From Clostridia bacterium (GTDB lineage: Bacteria > Bacillota > Clostridia > Peptostreptococcales > Anaerovoracaceae): a stretch of 64,000 nt of DNA. The notes beneath the pieces were generated by a model. That model saw only the letters and a program-made list of their open reading frames with translations, searched no databases and was not told the origin of the DNA. Positions 55,335-64,000 of this stretch are shown in pieces. Numbering within the stretch: the first letter of the stretch is position 1; every line of letters begins with the position of its first letter. Position numbers and translations under genes: made by a program. Location: assembly GCA_902363595.1 (NCBI GenBank), contig CABJAP010000004.1:1-64000 (forward strand), written 5' to 3'.

Positions 55335-55394
55335 GGTGCGGCTAGCCGCCCTGTTTCCCTGCCGTATGGGGCCACACCAGCTTTGGACAAAAAT

Positions 55395-55553
55395 GGGAAA
55401 AAATCTCACGTAAAATGCAAGTTTTACGCAATTTTCAACGATTGTGCCCTCTGCAACTGGTGTGAAAGCAGTTTTTTCATGCTTCTGGCTGCGATCAAGC
55501 CACGCAAACCCACTGCTTTGTGTAAAAAACAAAAAGTTTCTCAAAAGTTTTCC
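55395..55553. repeat. Dispersed palindromic element, copy E
   Basis: 159 bp from GGGAAAAAATCTCACG to CAAAAGTTTTCC. It keeps GTTTTACGCA, TTTCAACGAT and TGTGTAAAAAAC but is diverged in the middle. It lies between the ABC operon and the Rpn nuclease gene. Confidence 0.65.
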
Positions 55554-55602
55554 GGATCGATCTGAATCCACTACATCAACCTTGGCAGCAGCACCACCAT
55601 CG

Positions 55603-56463
55603 CTAGAGTGCTCGGATTTCTTCGAGGCTCAATTTTGTCAACTGCTCAATTTCTTCCAGCGGTCTGCCCAGTTTTTTCATCTCAAGCGCCATTTCTCTTC
55701 TTGCTTCGGCTCGCCCTTCGGCCAGACCGTCTTTGTGGCCAGTTCGATAGCCATCTTTCTCACGGATGGTCTCACATTCCTCTCTGGTCAGTTCTTCATA
55801 TAACAAACTCATAACCTCACCACCATTTCTTTTCAGGAAATCCTGCAGGACCCCTTCCTTGACGCAGGCCCTCACGGCCTCCTCGATGGCTGCCTTCAGG
55901 TCATCCATGTGCTTTTGGTTCTCCCGCACGATGTGGATGAACCGGCTGTACTCAGCAAGGGTTTTGCATTGAGACAAAACCTCCGCTCCCTGTTCGTAAT
56001 TCACATTGATGACTTTCACCACTGCCTCTAAGGCTATTTTATCACATTTCGTGAAAAACGCATCAGAAAGTTTCAGCTCCTGCTCCAAAGGCGCATCCTC
56101 TATGCCATTGTAAAAAACATATAGCTCCGGTACAGGAATCCTGACCAGATGTTTGCTGTAAATGGCCTTGGAAAAATAGAGCTTTTCGTATTCTTTTGCA
56201 ATATATACTAGCATGCGCAGAGGCATGTTTGGATTGATCGTAGCCTGGTGTTCGATCAAAATGATGAGGCGGCCTTCGATGATAAAGGCCAAATCGTTCT
56301 TTCGGTCCCCGAAGATAGCTTCTTCCAGAGTGACAATTTCAATTTTCGTATCCTTTGCATAGTGCCGCCCGGAAAGGGCACTATAAAGCTCCAGGAGTTT
56401 TTCTCTGTCATCAAAAAGCTTTCGAAATACGCTGTCTTTGTATGTATGTTTTGGTTTTGCCAT
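55603..56463 (-). CDS. Rpn family recombination-promoting nuclease / putative transposase
   Basis: 286 residues from ATG at 56463, with GAGGGGGCG upstream on the minus strand; earlier in-frame starts lack one. The N-terminal KDSVFRKLFDDREKLLELY is the family hallmark, and DLAFIIEGRLIILIEHQAT carries the PD-(D/E)XK-type acids (the usual K position is H-Q). The C-terminal part has a charged helical repeat, GLAEGRAEARREMALEMKKL, typical of multi-copy Rpn proteins. Such proteins promote recA-independent recombination in E. coli. It stands next to palindromic copy E. Confidence 0.9.
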   Translation of the reverse strand: MAKPKHTYKDSVFRKLFDDREKLLELYSALSGRHYAKDTKIEIVTLEEAIFGDRKNDLAFIIEGRLIILIEHQATINPNMPLRMLVYIAKEYEKLYFSKAIYSKHLVRIPVPELYVFYNGIEDAPLEQELKLSDAFFTKCDKIALEAVVKVINVNYEQGAEVLSQCKTLAEYSRFIHIVRENQKHMDDLKAAIEEAVRACVKEGVLQDFLKRNGGEVMSLLYEELTREECETIREKDGYRTGHKDGLAEGRAEARREMALEMKKLGRPLEEIEQLTKLSLEEIRAL

Positions 56464-56701
56464 GGTTATGAATCGCCCCCTCTTTTTGGATTCGTTAAAT
56501 GTTTGCGAATGATTCATGAAACAGCTGATGGAATATAAATCTTTAAAAAGAAAAATATGGTATATTACATATAAAATGTAAATAAATGTCAATAAAATCT
56601 GTGGAGGTTTTCGTATAAATCTGTTCGTCTTGCCTGAATAGAAATGGCAGCCTTTAAAGACCCGCCGAGGGGCTTAAAGCACGGATCACTTTCCAAGCAG
56701 T

Positions 56702-56730
56702 TTGCAAATTTCACCCTTTTGTGATATCAT
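56702..56730 (+). promoter_or_regulatory. Promoter of the plsX-rnc-smc-ftsY-der group
   Basis: TTGCAA (56702-56707) and TATCAT (56725-56730), 17 bp apart. Upstream in the same 339-bp gap (56464-56802) is a hairpin, CTTTAAAGACCC against GGGGCTTAAAG at 56652-56679, without a T tract. No rpmF or DUF177 gene precedes plsX here. Confidence 0.65.
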
Positions 56731-56802
56731 CTATTCTGTATCTTTATGTTCTGACCGAGTTTCATAAGAATACGGACAAAATGTTGATTGGAGGAATCAC
56801 AA

Positions 56803-57819
56803 GTGAAAATCGTACTCGACGGCATGGGCGGCGATAACGCGCCTTTTGAAATCGTAAAGGGAGCAGTAGAAGCATCCAAAGAGACAGAATACCAGATCTG
56901 CATCGTAGGAAAAGAAGATCAAATCAAGGCAGAACTGGAAAACTATAAATATGATCCGGAAAAAATCAAAATTGTGCACGCAGAAGAAGTGATCACCAAT
57001 GAAGACAGTCCGGTGAAAGCGATCAAGCGGAAAAAAGAATCCTCCATGGTCAAAGGACTGACCATGGTCAAAGAAGGCGAAGGCGACCTCTTTGTTTCCG
57101 CCGGGAACACGGGCGCGCTGGTGGTGGGCAGCAGAATGATACTTGGCCGGATCAACGGCATCGACCGTCCGGCGCTGGCCAGCATCTACCCGGTTCTTGG
57201 CGAAAAAGCCTGCCTGCTGGTGGACGCTGGGGCAAGTTCGGAAGCCAAGCCGCATAATTTACTAGAATACGGAACAATGGGCAGTATATATGTAGAGAAG
57301 GTACTCGGCCGCCCCCAGCCGAAAGTGGGACTGGTCAACCTGGGCGTTGAAGAAGGAAAAGGAACCACGGTTACTAAGGCAGCCTTCAAGCAGCTGTCCC
57401 AGGCGCCCATCAACTTCATCGGAAATGTAGAAGCCAGGGAAGTGCCGGCCGGAGCCTGCGACGTCATCGTCTGCGACGGCTTTGTGGGAAACGTCATCTT
57501 AAAACTGACGGAAGGGCTGGCGTGGAGCATCCTCAAGCTGCTTAAGAAAAAATTCCTGGACGGACTCAAAGCCAAGATCGGGGCGCTGTTCCTGAAAGAC
57601 AAGCTGGGAGAGCTGAAAAACGAATTCGACTACTCCGAATACGGCGGAGCGCCCATTTTAGGAGTAGAAGGGCCGGTTGTAAAGATGCACGGATCTTCCA
57701 ATGCAAAGGCGGTCAAGAATACCATTCTCAAAGGCATTCCTTATGCCCAGGAAGGGGTCGTAGACATCATAAAGAATGCAATAACAGACTTAGAGGAGAT
57801 TATTGCCAGTGAACAATAG
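56803..57819 (+). CDS. plsX: Phosphate acyltransferase PlsX
   Basis: Makes acyl-phosphate from acyl-ACP for phospholipid synthesis. I use GTG 56803 because GGAGG lies 8 bp before it, giving 338 residues; an upstream TTG at 56788 would overlap that site. The N-terminal KIVLDGMGGDNAP, LFVSAGNTGALV, ASSEAKPHNLLEY and VCDGFVGNVILKLTEG are typical. The first gene of a housekeeping run. Acyl carrier protein (acpP), often found between plsX and rnc, is missing here. Confidence 0.95.
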   Translation: MKIVLDGMGGDNAPFEIVKGAVEASKETEYQICIVGKEDQIKAELENYKYDPEKIKIVHAEEVITNEDSPVKAIKRKKESSMVKGLTMVKEGEGDLFVSAGNTGALVVGSRMILGRINGIDRPALASIYPVLGEKACLLVDAGASSEAKPHNLLEYGTMGSIYVEKVLGRPQPKVGLVNLGVEEGKGTTVTKAAFKQLSQAPINFIGNVEAREVPAGACDVIVCDGFVGNVILKLTEGLAWSILKLLKKKFLDGLKAKIGALFLKDKLGELKNEFDYSEYGGAPILGVEGPVVKMHGSSNAKAVKNTILKGIPYAQEGVVDIIKNAITDLEEIIASEQ

Positions 57820-58507
57820 CGCACAGTTTCAACAAATGATTGGATATACATTTGAGGATATACACCTCCTTGATAAAGCGCTGACCCACAGCTCTTATGT
57901 CAAGGAAACAGGACAGAGCCGCCTTTGCGACAACGAAAGGCTGGAGTTTCTCGGCGACGCGTTTTTAGACGCAATCATCGGCGAAGAGCTTTATCGCAGG
58001 CTGCCAAAGGCAGAAGAAGGCAAGCTGACAAAAACCAGAGCTTCCATCGTTTGCGAAAAATCCCTCGCTGCCGTAGGAAGAAAGCTTTCCATCGGGGAGC
58101 ACATGCTCTTCAGCAGAGGGGAAGAAAAGAGCGGCGGCCGGGACAGAGACTCCATTTTGGCCGACGGAATGGAGGCGGTGATCGGTGCCATCTATCTGGA
58201 CGGCGGATACGAACAAGTCCGACGATTTGTAGTGGACATCTTTCAAGAAGACTTGCAGGCCGCAGGCAAAGGCAAGCTGACCAACCAGGACTATAAATCG
58301 GAAGTGCAGGAACAGCTTCAGGCTAAGGGCATTTTGGACATGCACTATGTGCTGGAAAAAGAAGAAGGCCCAGACCACAATAAAGTCTTTTCCGTAAGGC
58401 TGGAAGTTTTAGGGGAACCAGTCGGCTACGGCCAGGGAAAGAGCAAAAAGCTGGCGGAGCAGAATGCGGCAAGGGATGCAATGGAAAGGGGTATCGATGT
58501 ACTTTAA
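57809..58507 (+). CDS. rnc: Ribonuclease III
   Basis: Cleaves double-stranded RNA, e.g. in rRNA processing. The start is GTG 57809 (or TTG 57803) with GAGGAG at 57793-57798, overlapping the plsX stop; no ATG is suitable. About 232 residues. The catalytic signature NERLEFLGDAFLD is near residue 40, DGMEAVIGAIYLDGG near 115, and a C-terminal double-stranded RNA-binding domain (DYKSEVQEQLQAKG to the end) follows. Its stop overlaps smc by 11 bp. Confidence 0.94.
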   Translation: MNNSAQFQQMIGYTFEDIHLLDKALTHSSYVKETGQSRLCDNERLEFLGDAFLDAIIGEELYRRLPKAEEGKLTKTRASIVCEKSLAAVGRKLSIGEHMLFSRGEEKSGGRDRDSILADGMEAVIGAIYLDGGYEQVRRFVVDIFQEDLQAAGKGKLTNQDYKSEVQEQLQAKGILDMHYVLEKEEGPDHNKVFSVRLEVLGEPVGYGQGKSKKLAEQNAARDAMERGIDVL

Positions 58508-61500
58508 GCGGATTGAAATGCACGGGTTCAAGTCCTTTGCGGAACCGGTGACAATTGAATTCCACAGAGGGATCACCTGCGTGATCGGTCCCAACGGCAG
58601 CGGCAAGAGCAACATCAGCGATGCCATCCGCTGGGTACTGGGAGAACAGAGTCCGAAAATGCTGCGGGGAGGCAAGATGGAAGAAGTGATTTTTTCCGGC
58701 ACAGCCAACCGCAAATCCAGGGGGATGGCAGAAGTAACGCTGGTCATCGACAATGAAGCGGGAATCCTTCCCATCGACTACAATGAAGTGGCCATCACCA
58801 GAAGGATGTTCCGCTCGGGAGAAAGCGAATATTCCATCAATAACAACCAATGCAGGCTCCGCGATATCCGTGAGCTGATTATGGATACGGGCATTGGCGT
58901 CGATGGGTATTCCCTCATAGGACAGGGTAAGATTTCCGACATTGTCAGTAATAAAACGGAAAGCCGCCGGGAAATCTTTGAGGAAGCCGCCGGAATCGTT
59001 ATGTACCGGACAAAGAAGGCGGAATCAGAACGAAAACTCAGCGGTGCGGCCGCCAACCTGGAGCGGGTCAATGACATTATCGGAGAGATCGAAGGCAGAA
59101 TCGACCATCTTCGTGAAGACAGCATCAAGGCTAAGGAATATATTGAGCTTAGAGATAAGAATAAAGAACTGGAAATTAACATAACTCTGAAAAATATCGA
59201 AAGTCTGGAATTGAAAAACGAGTACATAAAAGACGATATTGCAGAGCTGAAAAATAAATTGGATGAAAGCCGTGACACAAGAGAAGCCATGGCCCGTCAG
59301 CTGGCGGAAAACAAGCAGAAGAGCGAGCATCTGGAGGGTTTGATCACAGAGGGCAGAGAAAAGCTGATGCAAAGCATTGAGGAGATTAACCGCCTGGTCA
59401 ACCAGGGGCAGATTGCCGGCGAACGGATTAGCACGATCAAAACCAACACCGAAAGACTGACCGATGAGATTGGGACCCTGGAAGAAAAGCTGGAAAAAGA
59501 ACGGCAGCACGCCGAAGAACTGCATCGCAGCAAAGCGCAGGCAGACCGGGAGCTGGAACAAGTGAACCGGGCTCTGCAGGAAAAGATTCAAGCCCGCGCA
59601 GCCCTGACCGATCAGATATCCCAGGCCGATTCCCTGGCGGACCAATACAAGGAAGAGATCTTCCGCGCCCATAGCGCCATCGGATCGCACAAGGCGGAAA
59701 TCAGCAGCCTGGAAAATCTGAGGGAAACCCTACAGCGGCGCCGGACCCAGATTCAGGCAGAAAAAAGCAGCGGCGAGGATACCAATCGGGATACCCTGGA
59801 TGCGCTGAACAAACTCCGGGCGGACAAGGTTAAGCTGGAAGAAGAACAGAGCCAGACAAAACAGGAACTGGCACAGAAAACAGATAAGTACAATCTGAGC
59901 CTGAGGAAAGAACAGGAACAAAAGAGAGCGCTGGAAGAACTGCGCATCTCCATCGGGCAGCTGTCCTCCAGAAAAAAGACCATTGAAGAAATGGAAAGCA
60001 ACTATGAGGGCTATAATTATGCGGTAAGGTTTATCATGCGGTCGGGATTGGCCGGCATTCTTGGAACGGTGGCCGAACTGATTTCCGTGCCCAAAGGGTT
60101 TGAAACAGCCATCGAGACCGCCCTGGGAGCAGCCATGCAGAATATCGTCTGCGAGGATGACCAGAGCGCCCAGAAAGCCATCGCCCGCTTAAAAGAAAAC
60201 AAGGCAGGAAGACTGACCTTCCTTCCCATCTCATCCATTCGCGCAAACCGGGGAAACTATGACCGCAGGCTGGAGCAGGAACCGGGATTTCAAGGCTTTG
60301 GAACCGACTGCATTCAGTTCGACCGGCGCTATCAGACGGTCATGGAGTACCTTTTGGGCCGGGTAGTCATTGTGGATACCATGGACCATGCGGTAAAGCT
60401 TTCGAAAAAAGCGGCGGGGCTTCGCTTCGTTACATTGGAAGGCGAAATCATCAACGCCGGCGGCGCCATCACCGGCGGAAGATATAAAAATAAAACTGCC
60501 AATCTTTTGGAAAGAAAGGCGGAGGTGGCGGACCTGGCCAAACAGCTGGAAACCGCCGGACAAGAAAAGACAAACGGCATCGACCATCTGTCCCGCCTTA
60601 AGGAAGAAATCGAAGGTTTTCAAGCCGAAATCGCTGACCTGGAGCAGATCGCAAGGAAGCTGGAGATGAATATCTTCAGCATAGAAAACGAACTGGCTGT
60701 CACAGAAAGTGCGCTCAATGACTTTAAGACCAACAGCGGCAAATGGGAAAAGGAGCTGGAAAATATCCGCAGCGAACAGGAATCATCCCAGAAGATGATC
60801 CGCCAGCTGGAGGAGAAAATTTGCACTGAAGAAAAGACCATGGCTGAAAAGGAATTGCTGGCGGAAGAACAGCTCCGTTTATCCGACCAAAAGAGTGAAC
60901 AGCTTTCAAATATCAATGAAGCCATCACAGCCGCCAGGATTGAGGCCGGAGCCTGCGAAAGCAAAAAAGCAGGCGCAGACGATCTGGCGCGGCGGGTAAA
61001 TGCGACGATTGGCGAGCTGGAGCAGGAAAAGCAGCAAAAGGAGCAGCAGATCGCCGCCTTGACTGCGGAAAAAAACAGCCTCAGCTGCGGCCATACCGAC
61101 CTTGAGGCAGACGTAAAAGAAAAGGAAGAAGCAAAAGAAAACCTGGAAACCTATCTGGAAGAACTGAACCAGGAGCGGGGAGAAGCCGCTTCCAAGGCAG
61201 ACAAGCTGGCTATGGAAAAGGAAGAGCTGGATCACCAGGTGAACGCTTTGCAGGACCAGAAATACGAGCTGGAAATCAAAGAGGCCAAAAACCAGACCCA
61301 GCTGGATTCATACAAAGAAAAGCTGTGGGAGGATTTTGAAGTTTCCTACATCCAGGCCATGGAATTCAAAAAGCAGGATTTTGTCATGTCCGCCGCTGTC
61401 AAAGAAAACCGGCAGATCAAAAGCAGAATCAAAGAGCTGGGCGAAGTGAATATCGGCGCCATCGCTGAATACGAAACGGTCAGCGAACGCTACGAGTTCC

Positions 61501-62042
61501 TCACTTCTCAGCGGGCCGATATTCTGGAAGCCATGAACAGCCTGAGCGGCATCATCGAGGATATGGACCGGACCATCAAGGCCAGATTCAAAGAGAGCTT
61601 TGACCAGGTGGTCGTCAACTTCGAAAAGGTCTTTGCCGATCTCTTCGGAGGGGGCCACGCCGAACTGCGGCTGGATGACGAGAACAACCCTCTTGAATCG
61701 GGCATCGATATCATCGCCCAGCCTCCGGGCAAAAAGCTGCAGAATATCAATCTGCTCTCCGGAGGAGAAAAGACCATGACGGCCATTGCCCTCATGTTCG
61801 CGGTGCTCAAGACCAAGCCCACGCCCTTCTGCATTCTGGACGAAGTAGAAGCGGCGCTGGACGATGCCAACATCGAGCGCTTTGCCAGATATTTAAAGAC
61901 CTTTGAAGATATCCAGTTTACCCTGGTCACCCACCAGAAAGCGACCATGGAGCACGCGGATGTCCTCTACGGCGTCACCATGCCCGAACAGGGAATATCC
62001 AAAGTGCTCTCCCTCAACATGGGAGACGATTTTGCGGTTTGA
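58497..62042 (+). CDS. smc: Chromosome segregation protein SMC
   Basis: ATP-dependent DNA-organising protein. From ATG 58497 (AAAGGGG before it, inside rnc) it has 1181 residues, the usual size. Walker A GPNGSGKSN is at about residues 32-40. Long coiled coils (about 165-500 and 670-1010) flank the hinge (around 510-640). The C-terminal head holds LLSGGEKTMTAIALMF and Walker B FCILDEVEAALDDAN. Genes for the partners ScpA and ScpB are not in this window. The order rnc-smc-ftsY is common in Firmicutes. Confidence 0.97.
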   Translation: MYFKRIEMHGFKSFAEPVTIEFHRGITCVIGPNGSGKSNISDAIRWVLGEQSPKMLRGGKMEEVIFSGTANRKSRGMAEVTLVIDNEAGILPIDYNEVAITRRMFRSGESEYSINNNQCRLRDIRELIMDTGIGVDGYSLIGQGKISDIVSNKTESRREIFEEAAGIVMYRTKKAESERKLSGAAANLERVNDIIGEIEGRIDHLREDSIKAKEYIELRDKNKELEINITLKNIESLELKNEYIKDDIAELKNKLDESRDTREAMARQLAENKQKSEHLEGLITEGREKLMQSIEEINRLVNQGQIAGERISTIKTNTERLTDEIGTLEEKLEKERQHAEELHRSKAQADRELEQVNRALQEKIQARAALTDQISQADSLADQYKEEIFRAHSAIGSHKAEISSLENLRETLQRRRTQIQAEKSSGEDTNRDTLDALNKLRADKVKLEEEQSQTKQELAQKTDKYNLSLRKEQEQKRALEELRISIGQLSSRKKTIEEMESNYEGYNYAVRFIMRSGLAGILGTVAELISVPKGFETAIETALGAAMQNIVCEDDQSAQKAIARLKENKAGRLTFLPISSIRANRGNYDRRLEQEPGFQGFGTDCIQFDRRYQTVMEYLLGRVVIVDTMDHAVKLSKKAAGLRFVTLEGEIINAGGAITGGRYKNKTANLLERKAEVADLAKQLETAGQEKTNGIDHLSRLKEEIEGFQAEIADLEQIARKLEMNIFSIENELAVTESALNDFKTNSGKWEKELENIRSEQESSQKMIRQLEEKICTEEKTMAEKELLAEEQLRLSDQKSEQLSNINEAITAARIEAGACESKKAGADDLARRVNATIGELEQEKQQKEQQIAALTAEKNSLSCGHTDLEADVKEKEEAKENLETYLEELNQERGEAASKADKLAMEKEELDHQVNALQDQKYELEIKEAKNQTQLDSYKEKLWEDFEVSYIQAMEFKKQDFVMSAAVKENRQIKSRIKELGEVNIGAIAEYETVSERYEFLTSQRADILEAMNSLSGIIEDMDRTIKARFKESFDQVVVNFEKVFADLFGGGHAELRLDDENNPLESGIDIIAQPPGKKLQNINLLSGGEKTMTAIALMFAVLKTKPTPFCILDEVEAALDDANIERFARYLKTFEDIQFTLVTHQKATMEHADVLYGVTMPEQGISKVLSLNMGDDFAV

Positions 62043-62078
62043 TACCCACCAAGTTATAGATAGAAGGAGATAGAGATT

Positions 62079-62978
62079 ATGGCTTTTGAAAAAAAGAAAA
62101 AAGGTTTTTTCGGACGCTTGTCGGAACGAATCGGAGACGTGATCCTGGCAAGGCCGACCATTGATGAAGATTTTCTGGACGAATTGGAAGAAATTCTGAT
62201 CACATCGGATATTGGAATGGAAACAACGATGACCATCATCGAGCGCCTTAGAAGCGATATAAAGCATGAATATTTGAGAGAACCACAGCAGGTAAAAGAT
62301 CAGCTGAAGAAGATCATAGCCGAGCTGATCGACAAAGGCGAGAGACACCAGCTCTGCCAGGAAACGCCCCTGATCATTCTCATGATCGGAATCAACGGCG
62401 GCGGAAAGACAACCTCCATCGGAAAGATCGCCCATAAGTGCAAGATGGAAGGCAAATCGGTGATGCTGGCGGCAGCGGATACCTTTCGCGCGGCAGCCAG
62501 CGAACAGCTGGTCATCTGGGGCGAGCGGGTCGGTGTCAACGTGATCCGCCACCAGGAAGGGGCGGACCCTTCGGCAGTCATCTTCGATGCCATCCAATCG
62601 GCCAAGGCCAAAGGCATCGACGTCCTCATCTGCGACACGGCCGGCCGGCTGCAGAATAAGAAAAATCTCATGGACGAGCTGACCAAAATGAACAGGATCA
62701 TTGATCGGGAATATCCGGAGGCCGCGAGGGAGAATTTGCTGGTCCTGGATGCGACCACCGGCAAAAACGCCGTGTCCCAGGCCAAAGAATTCAATGAAAG
62801 CGCCGACATCACCGGAATTGTTCTCACCAAGCTGGATGGTACGGCCAAAGGCGGGATCGTCATTACCATAGCCGATGAGTTTGATATGGCAGTCAAATAT
62901 ATTGGCGTCGGCGAAGGGATGGAGGATTTAAAAGCCTTTGATCCGGCCGAATTTGCAGGAGGAATTTTTGATGAGTAA
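62079..62978 (+). CDS. ftsY: Signal recognition particle receptor FtsY
   Basis: SRP receptor GTPase that delivers ribosomes making membrane proteins. 299 residues, a short form with only a small acidic/basic N-terminal part. G1 is [13 protein letters not shown], followed by [20 protein letters not shown] and [10 protein letters not shown]. The start follows AGAAGGAGATAGAG. It overlaps der by 8 bp. Confidence 0.96.
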   Translation: MAFEKKKKGFFGRLSERIGDVILARPTIDEDFLDELEEILITSDIGMETTMTIIERLRSDIKHEYLREPQQVKDQLKKIIAELIDKGERHQLCQETPLIILMIGINGGGKTTSIGKIAHKCKMEGKSVMLAAADTFRAAASEQLVIWGERVGVNVIRHQEGADPSAVIFDAIQSAKAKGIDVLICDTAGRLQNKKNLMDELTKMNRIIDREYPEAARENLLVLDATTGKNAVSQAKEFNESADITGIVLTKLDGTAKGGIVITIADEFDMAVKYIGVGEGMEDLKAFDPAEFAGGIFDE

Positions 62979-64000
62979 ACCAATTGTTGCCGTCGTAGGA
63001 AGGCCCAATGTGGGCAAGTCCACATTTTTTAATAAAGTCGTGGGCAGAAGAGTAGCCATTGTAGAAGATACGCCGGGGGTGACCCGGGACCGGATCTATG
63101 CGGAAGCAGAATGGAACGGCGTTCATTTTGCGCTCATCGATACCGGCGGCATCGAGCCGGACAGCAAAGACATCATCCTATCTCAGATGCGGGAACAGGC
63201 GGAGGTGGCCATCGGTACCGCCGATGTCATTCTCTTCATGGTGGACGGAAAAGATGGCTTGACCGCAGCTGACCGGGAAGTGGCGATGATGCTGATGCGC
63301 ACCGGTAAAAAGGTAATTCTGGTGGTCAACAAAGTGGATAAGCCTACAGTGCCCGACGATTTTTACGATTTTTATGAACTGGGATTGGGTGAGCCTATCC
63401 CCATCTCTGCCGCCAACATGCTCAATTTGGGAGATCTGTTGGATGAAATCGTGCAAAGCTTTCCGCCGGGAGCGGGAACGGAGGAGGAAGACCAAATTAA
63501 AATTGCTGTCATCGGCAAGCCCAATGTGGGCAAATCTTCCCTGATCAATGAGCTGCTGGGCGAAAAGCGGGTGATCGTTTCGCCTATTGCCGGAACAACC
63601 AGAGATTCCATCGATACGCCCTTTGAACAGGACGGGGAAAAATACCTGCTCATCGATACGGCGGGAATTCGCAGAAAGAGCAAGGTTAATGAAGATATCG
63701 AACGCTTCAGCGTGATCCGCGCCGTAGCTGCCGTGGAGCGGTGCGACGTTTGTCTTTTGATGATCGATGCGGCGGAAGGCATCACCGAGCAGGACAAAAA
63801 GATCGCCGGTGTGGCCCACGAAGCCGGCAAAGGAATCGTAATCGTGGTCAACAAGTGGGATTTGGTGGAAAAGGATTCCAACACCATGAAGCATTTCCGC
63901 CAGGAGATCGCCAAAGAACTGACCTTCATGTCCTATGCGCCGTCGATTTTCATTTCCGTATTGGAAAAACAGCGGATCCAAAAGGTCCTGCAGACCGCTA
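62971..64000 (+). CDS. der: Ribosome-assembly GTPase Der (EngA), 3' part beyond the window
   Basis: A double GTPase needed for 50S ribosome assembly. The start ATG 62971 lies in the end of ftsY, with GCAGGAGGAA before it. The 343 residues in the window contain both G domains: [15 protein letters not shown] and NKVD in the first, and [25 protein letters not shown] and NKWD in the second. The C-terminal KH-like domain (about 100 residues) lies beyond position 64000. The frame is open to the edge. Confidence 0.96.
   Translation, partial: MSKPIVAVVGRPNVGKSTFFNKVVGRRVAIVEDTPGVTRDRIYAEAEWNGVHFALIDTGGIEPDSKDIILSQMREQAEVAIGTADVILFMVDGKDGLTAADREVAMMLMRTGKKVILVVNKVDKPTVPDDFYDFYELGLGEPIPISAANMLNLGDLLDEIVQSFPPGAGTEEEDQIKIAVIGKPNVGKSSLINELLGEKRVIVSPIAGTTRDSIDTPFEQDGEKYLLIDTAGIRRKSKVNEDIERFSVIRAVAAVERCDVCLLMIDAAEGITEQDKKIAGVAHEAGKGIVIVVNKWDLVEKDSNTMKHFRQEIAKELTFMSYAPSIFISVLEKQRIQKVLQTA

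Noticed and set aside
55324..55345. Palindrome GCGGCTAGCCGC after the ABC ATPase gene as a terminator
   Set aside because: It has no loop and no T run; too weak to call.
1..64000. CRISPR array or prophage
   Set aside because: No set of short regularly spaced direct repeats was found, and no phage structural or integrase genes are present.

Overview
The window looks like the chromosome of an anaerobic, amino-acid- or butyrate-fermenting member of the Clostridia. Evidence is a six-subunit Rnf complex, an electron-bifurcating [FeFe] hydrogenase (HydABC), a thiolase behind a Rex-type operator, a T-box controlled trp operon, strong Shine-Dalgarno sequences and dense short-overlap operons. Gene content and order remind me of the Anaerovoracaceae / Family XIII group, but that placement is from memory and not proven here. 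There is no prophage, CRISPR array or rRNA operon; one tRNA gene is present.

Layout. 1-7111: sigma-A type promoter, tryptophan T-box leader and trpEGDCFBA with overlapping reading frames. 7329-12292: rnfCDGEAB. 12495-13721: a DUF4143 ATPase behind a perfect 14-bp palindrome. 13799-13875: tRNA-Val(GAC) with an odd C33. 13948-15896: Gx transporter, NusG-II protein and, divergent, the flavin transferase ApbE, which probably flavinylates RnfG and RnfD. 15906-18623: YfhO. 19268-23343: hydCBA. 23412-25476: a MocR-like regulator lacking its PLP lysine, divergent from an ECF S component. 25601-29691: patatin, then a DNA-repair group (SplB-like radical SAM, its partner, and an O6-methylguanine methyltransferase). 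30034-35458: LytTR regulator, two zinc-ribbon membrane proteins, and a sensor kinase that seems split over two genes. 35632-41491: lipoprotein, sirtuin, membrane LuxR protein, TM2 protein, SurE, isochorismatase-like hydrolase and DUF2156 protein. 41667-48619: thiolase, IS1182-type remnant, YibE/F pair, a tiny secreted protein, GlnRS and malic enzyme. 48813-55553: palindromic repeats, a PD-(D/E)XK-like gene and a peptide/nickel-type ABC operon with an attenuator-like leader. 55603-64000: Rpn nuclease, then the housekeeping run plsX-rnc-smc-ftsY-der, with der cut by the window end.

How the parts fit. Reduced ferredoxin and NADH link the Rnf complex (ion pumping), HydABC (hydrogen evolution) and the thiolase (start of the C4 pathway). 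Rex-like sites before the thiolase and the hydrogenase suggest control by the NADH/NAD+ ratio. ApbE supplies covalent FMN for the Rnf flavoproteins.

The least explained signal is a family of five dispersed 159-161 bp imperfect palindromes. Three of them bracket a PD-(D/E)XK-like gene and another sits beside an Rpn-type nuclease. The split kinase pair, the lysine-less MocR protein and the ABC-operon leader are the other items I would look at first. All assignments rest on reading the sequence and recalled family motifs; no database search was run.
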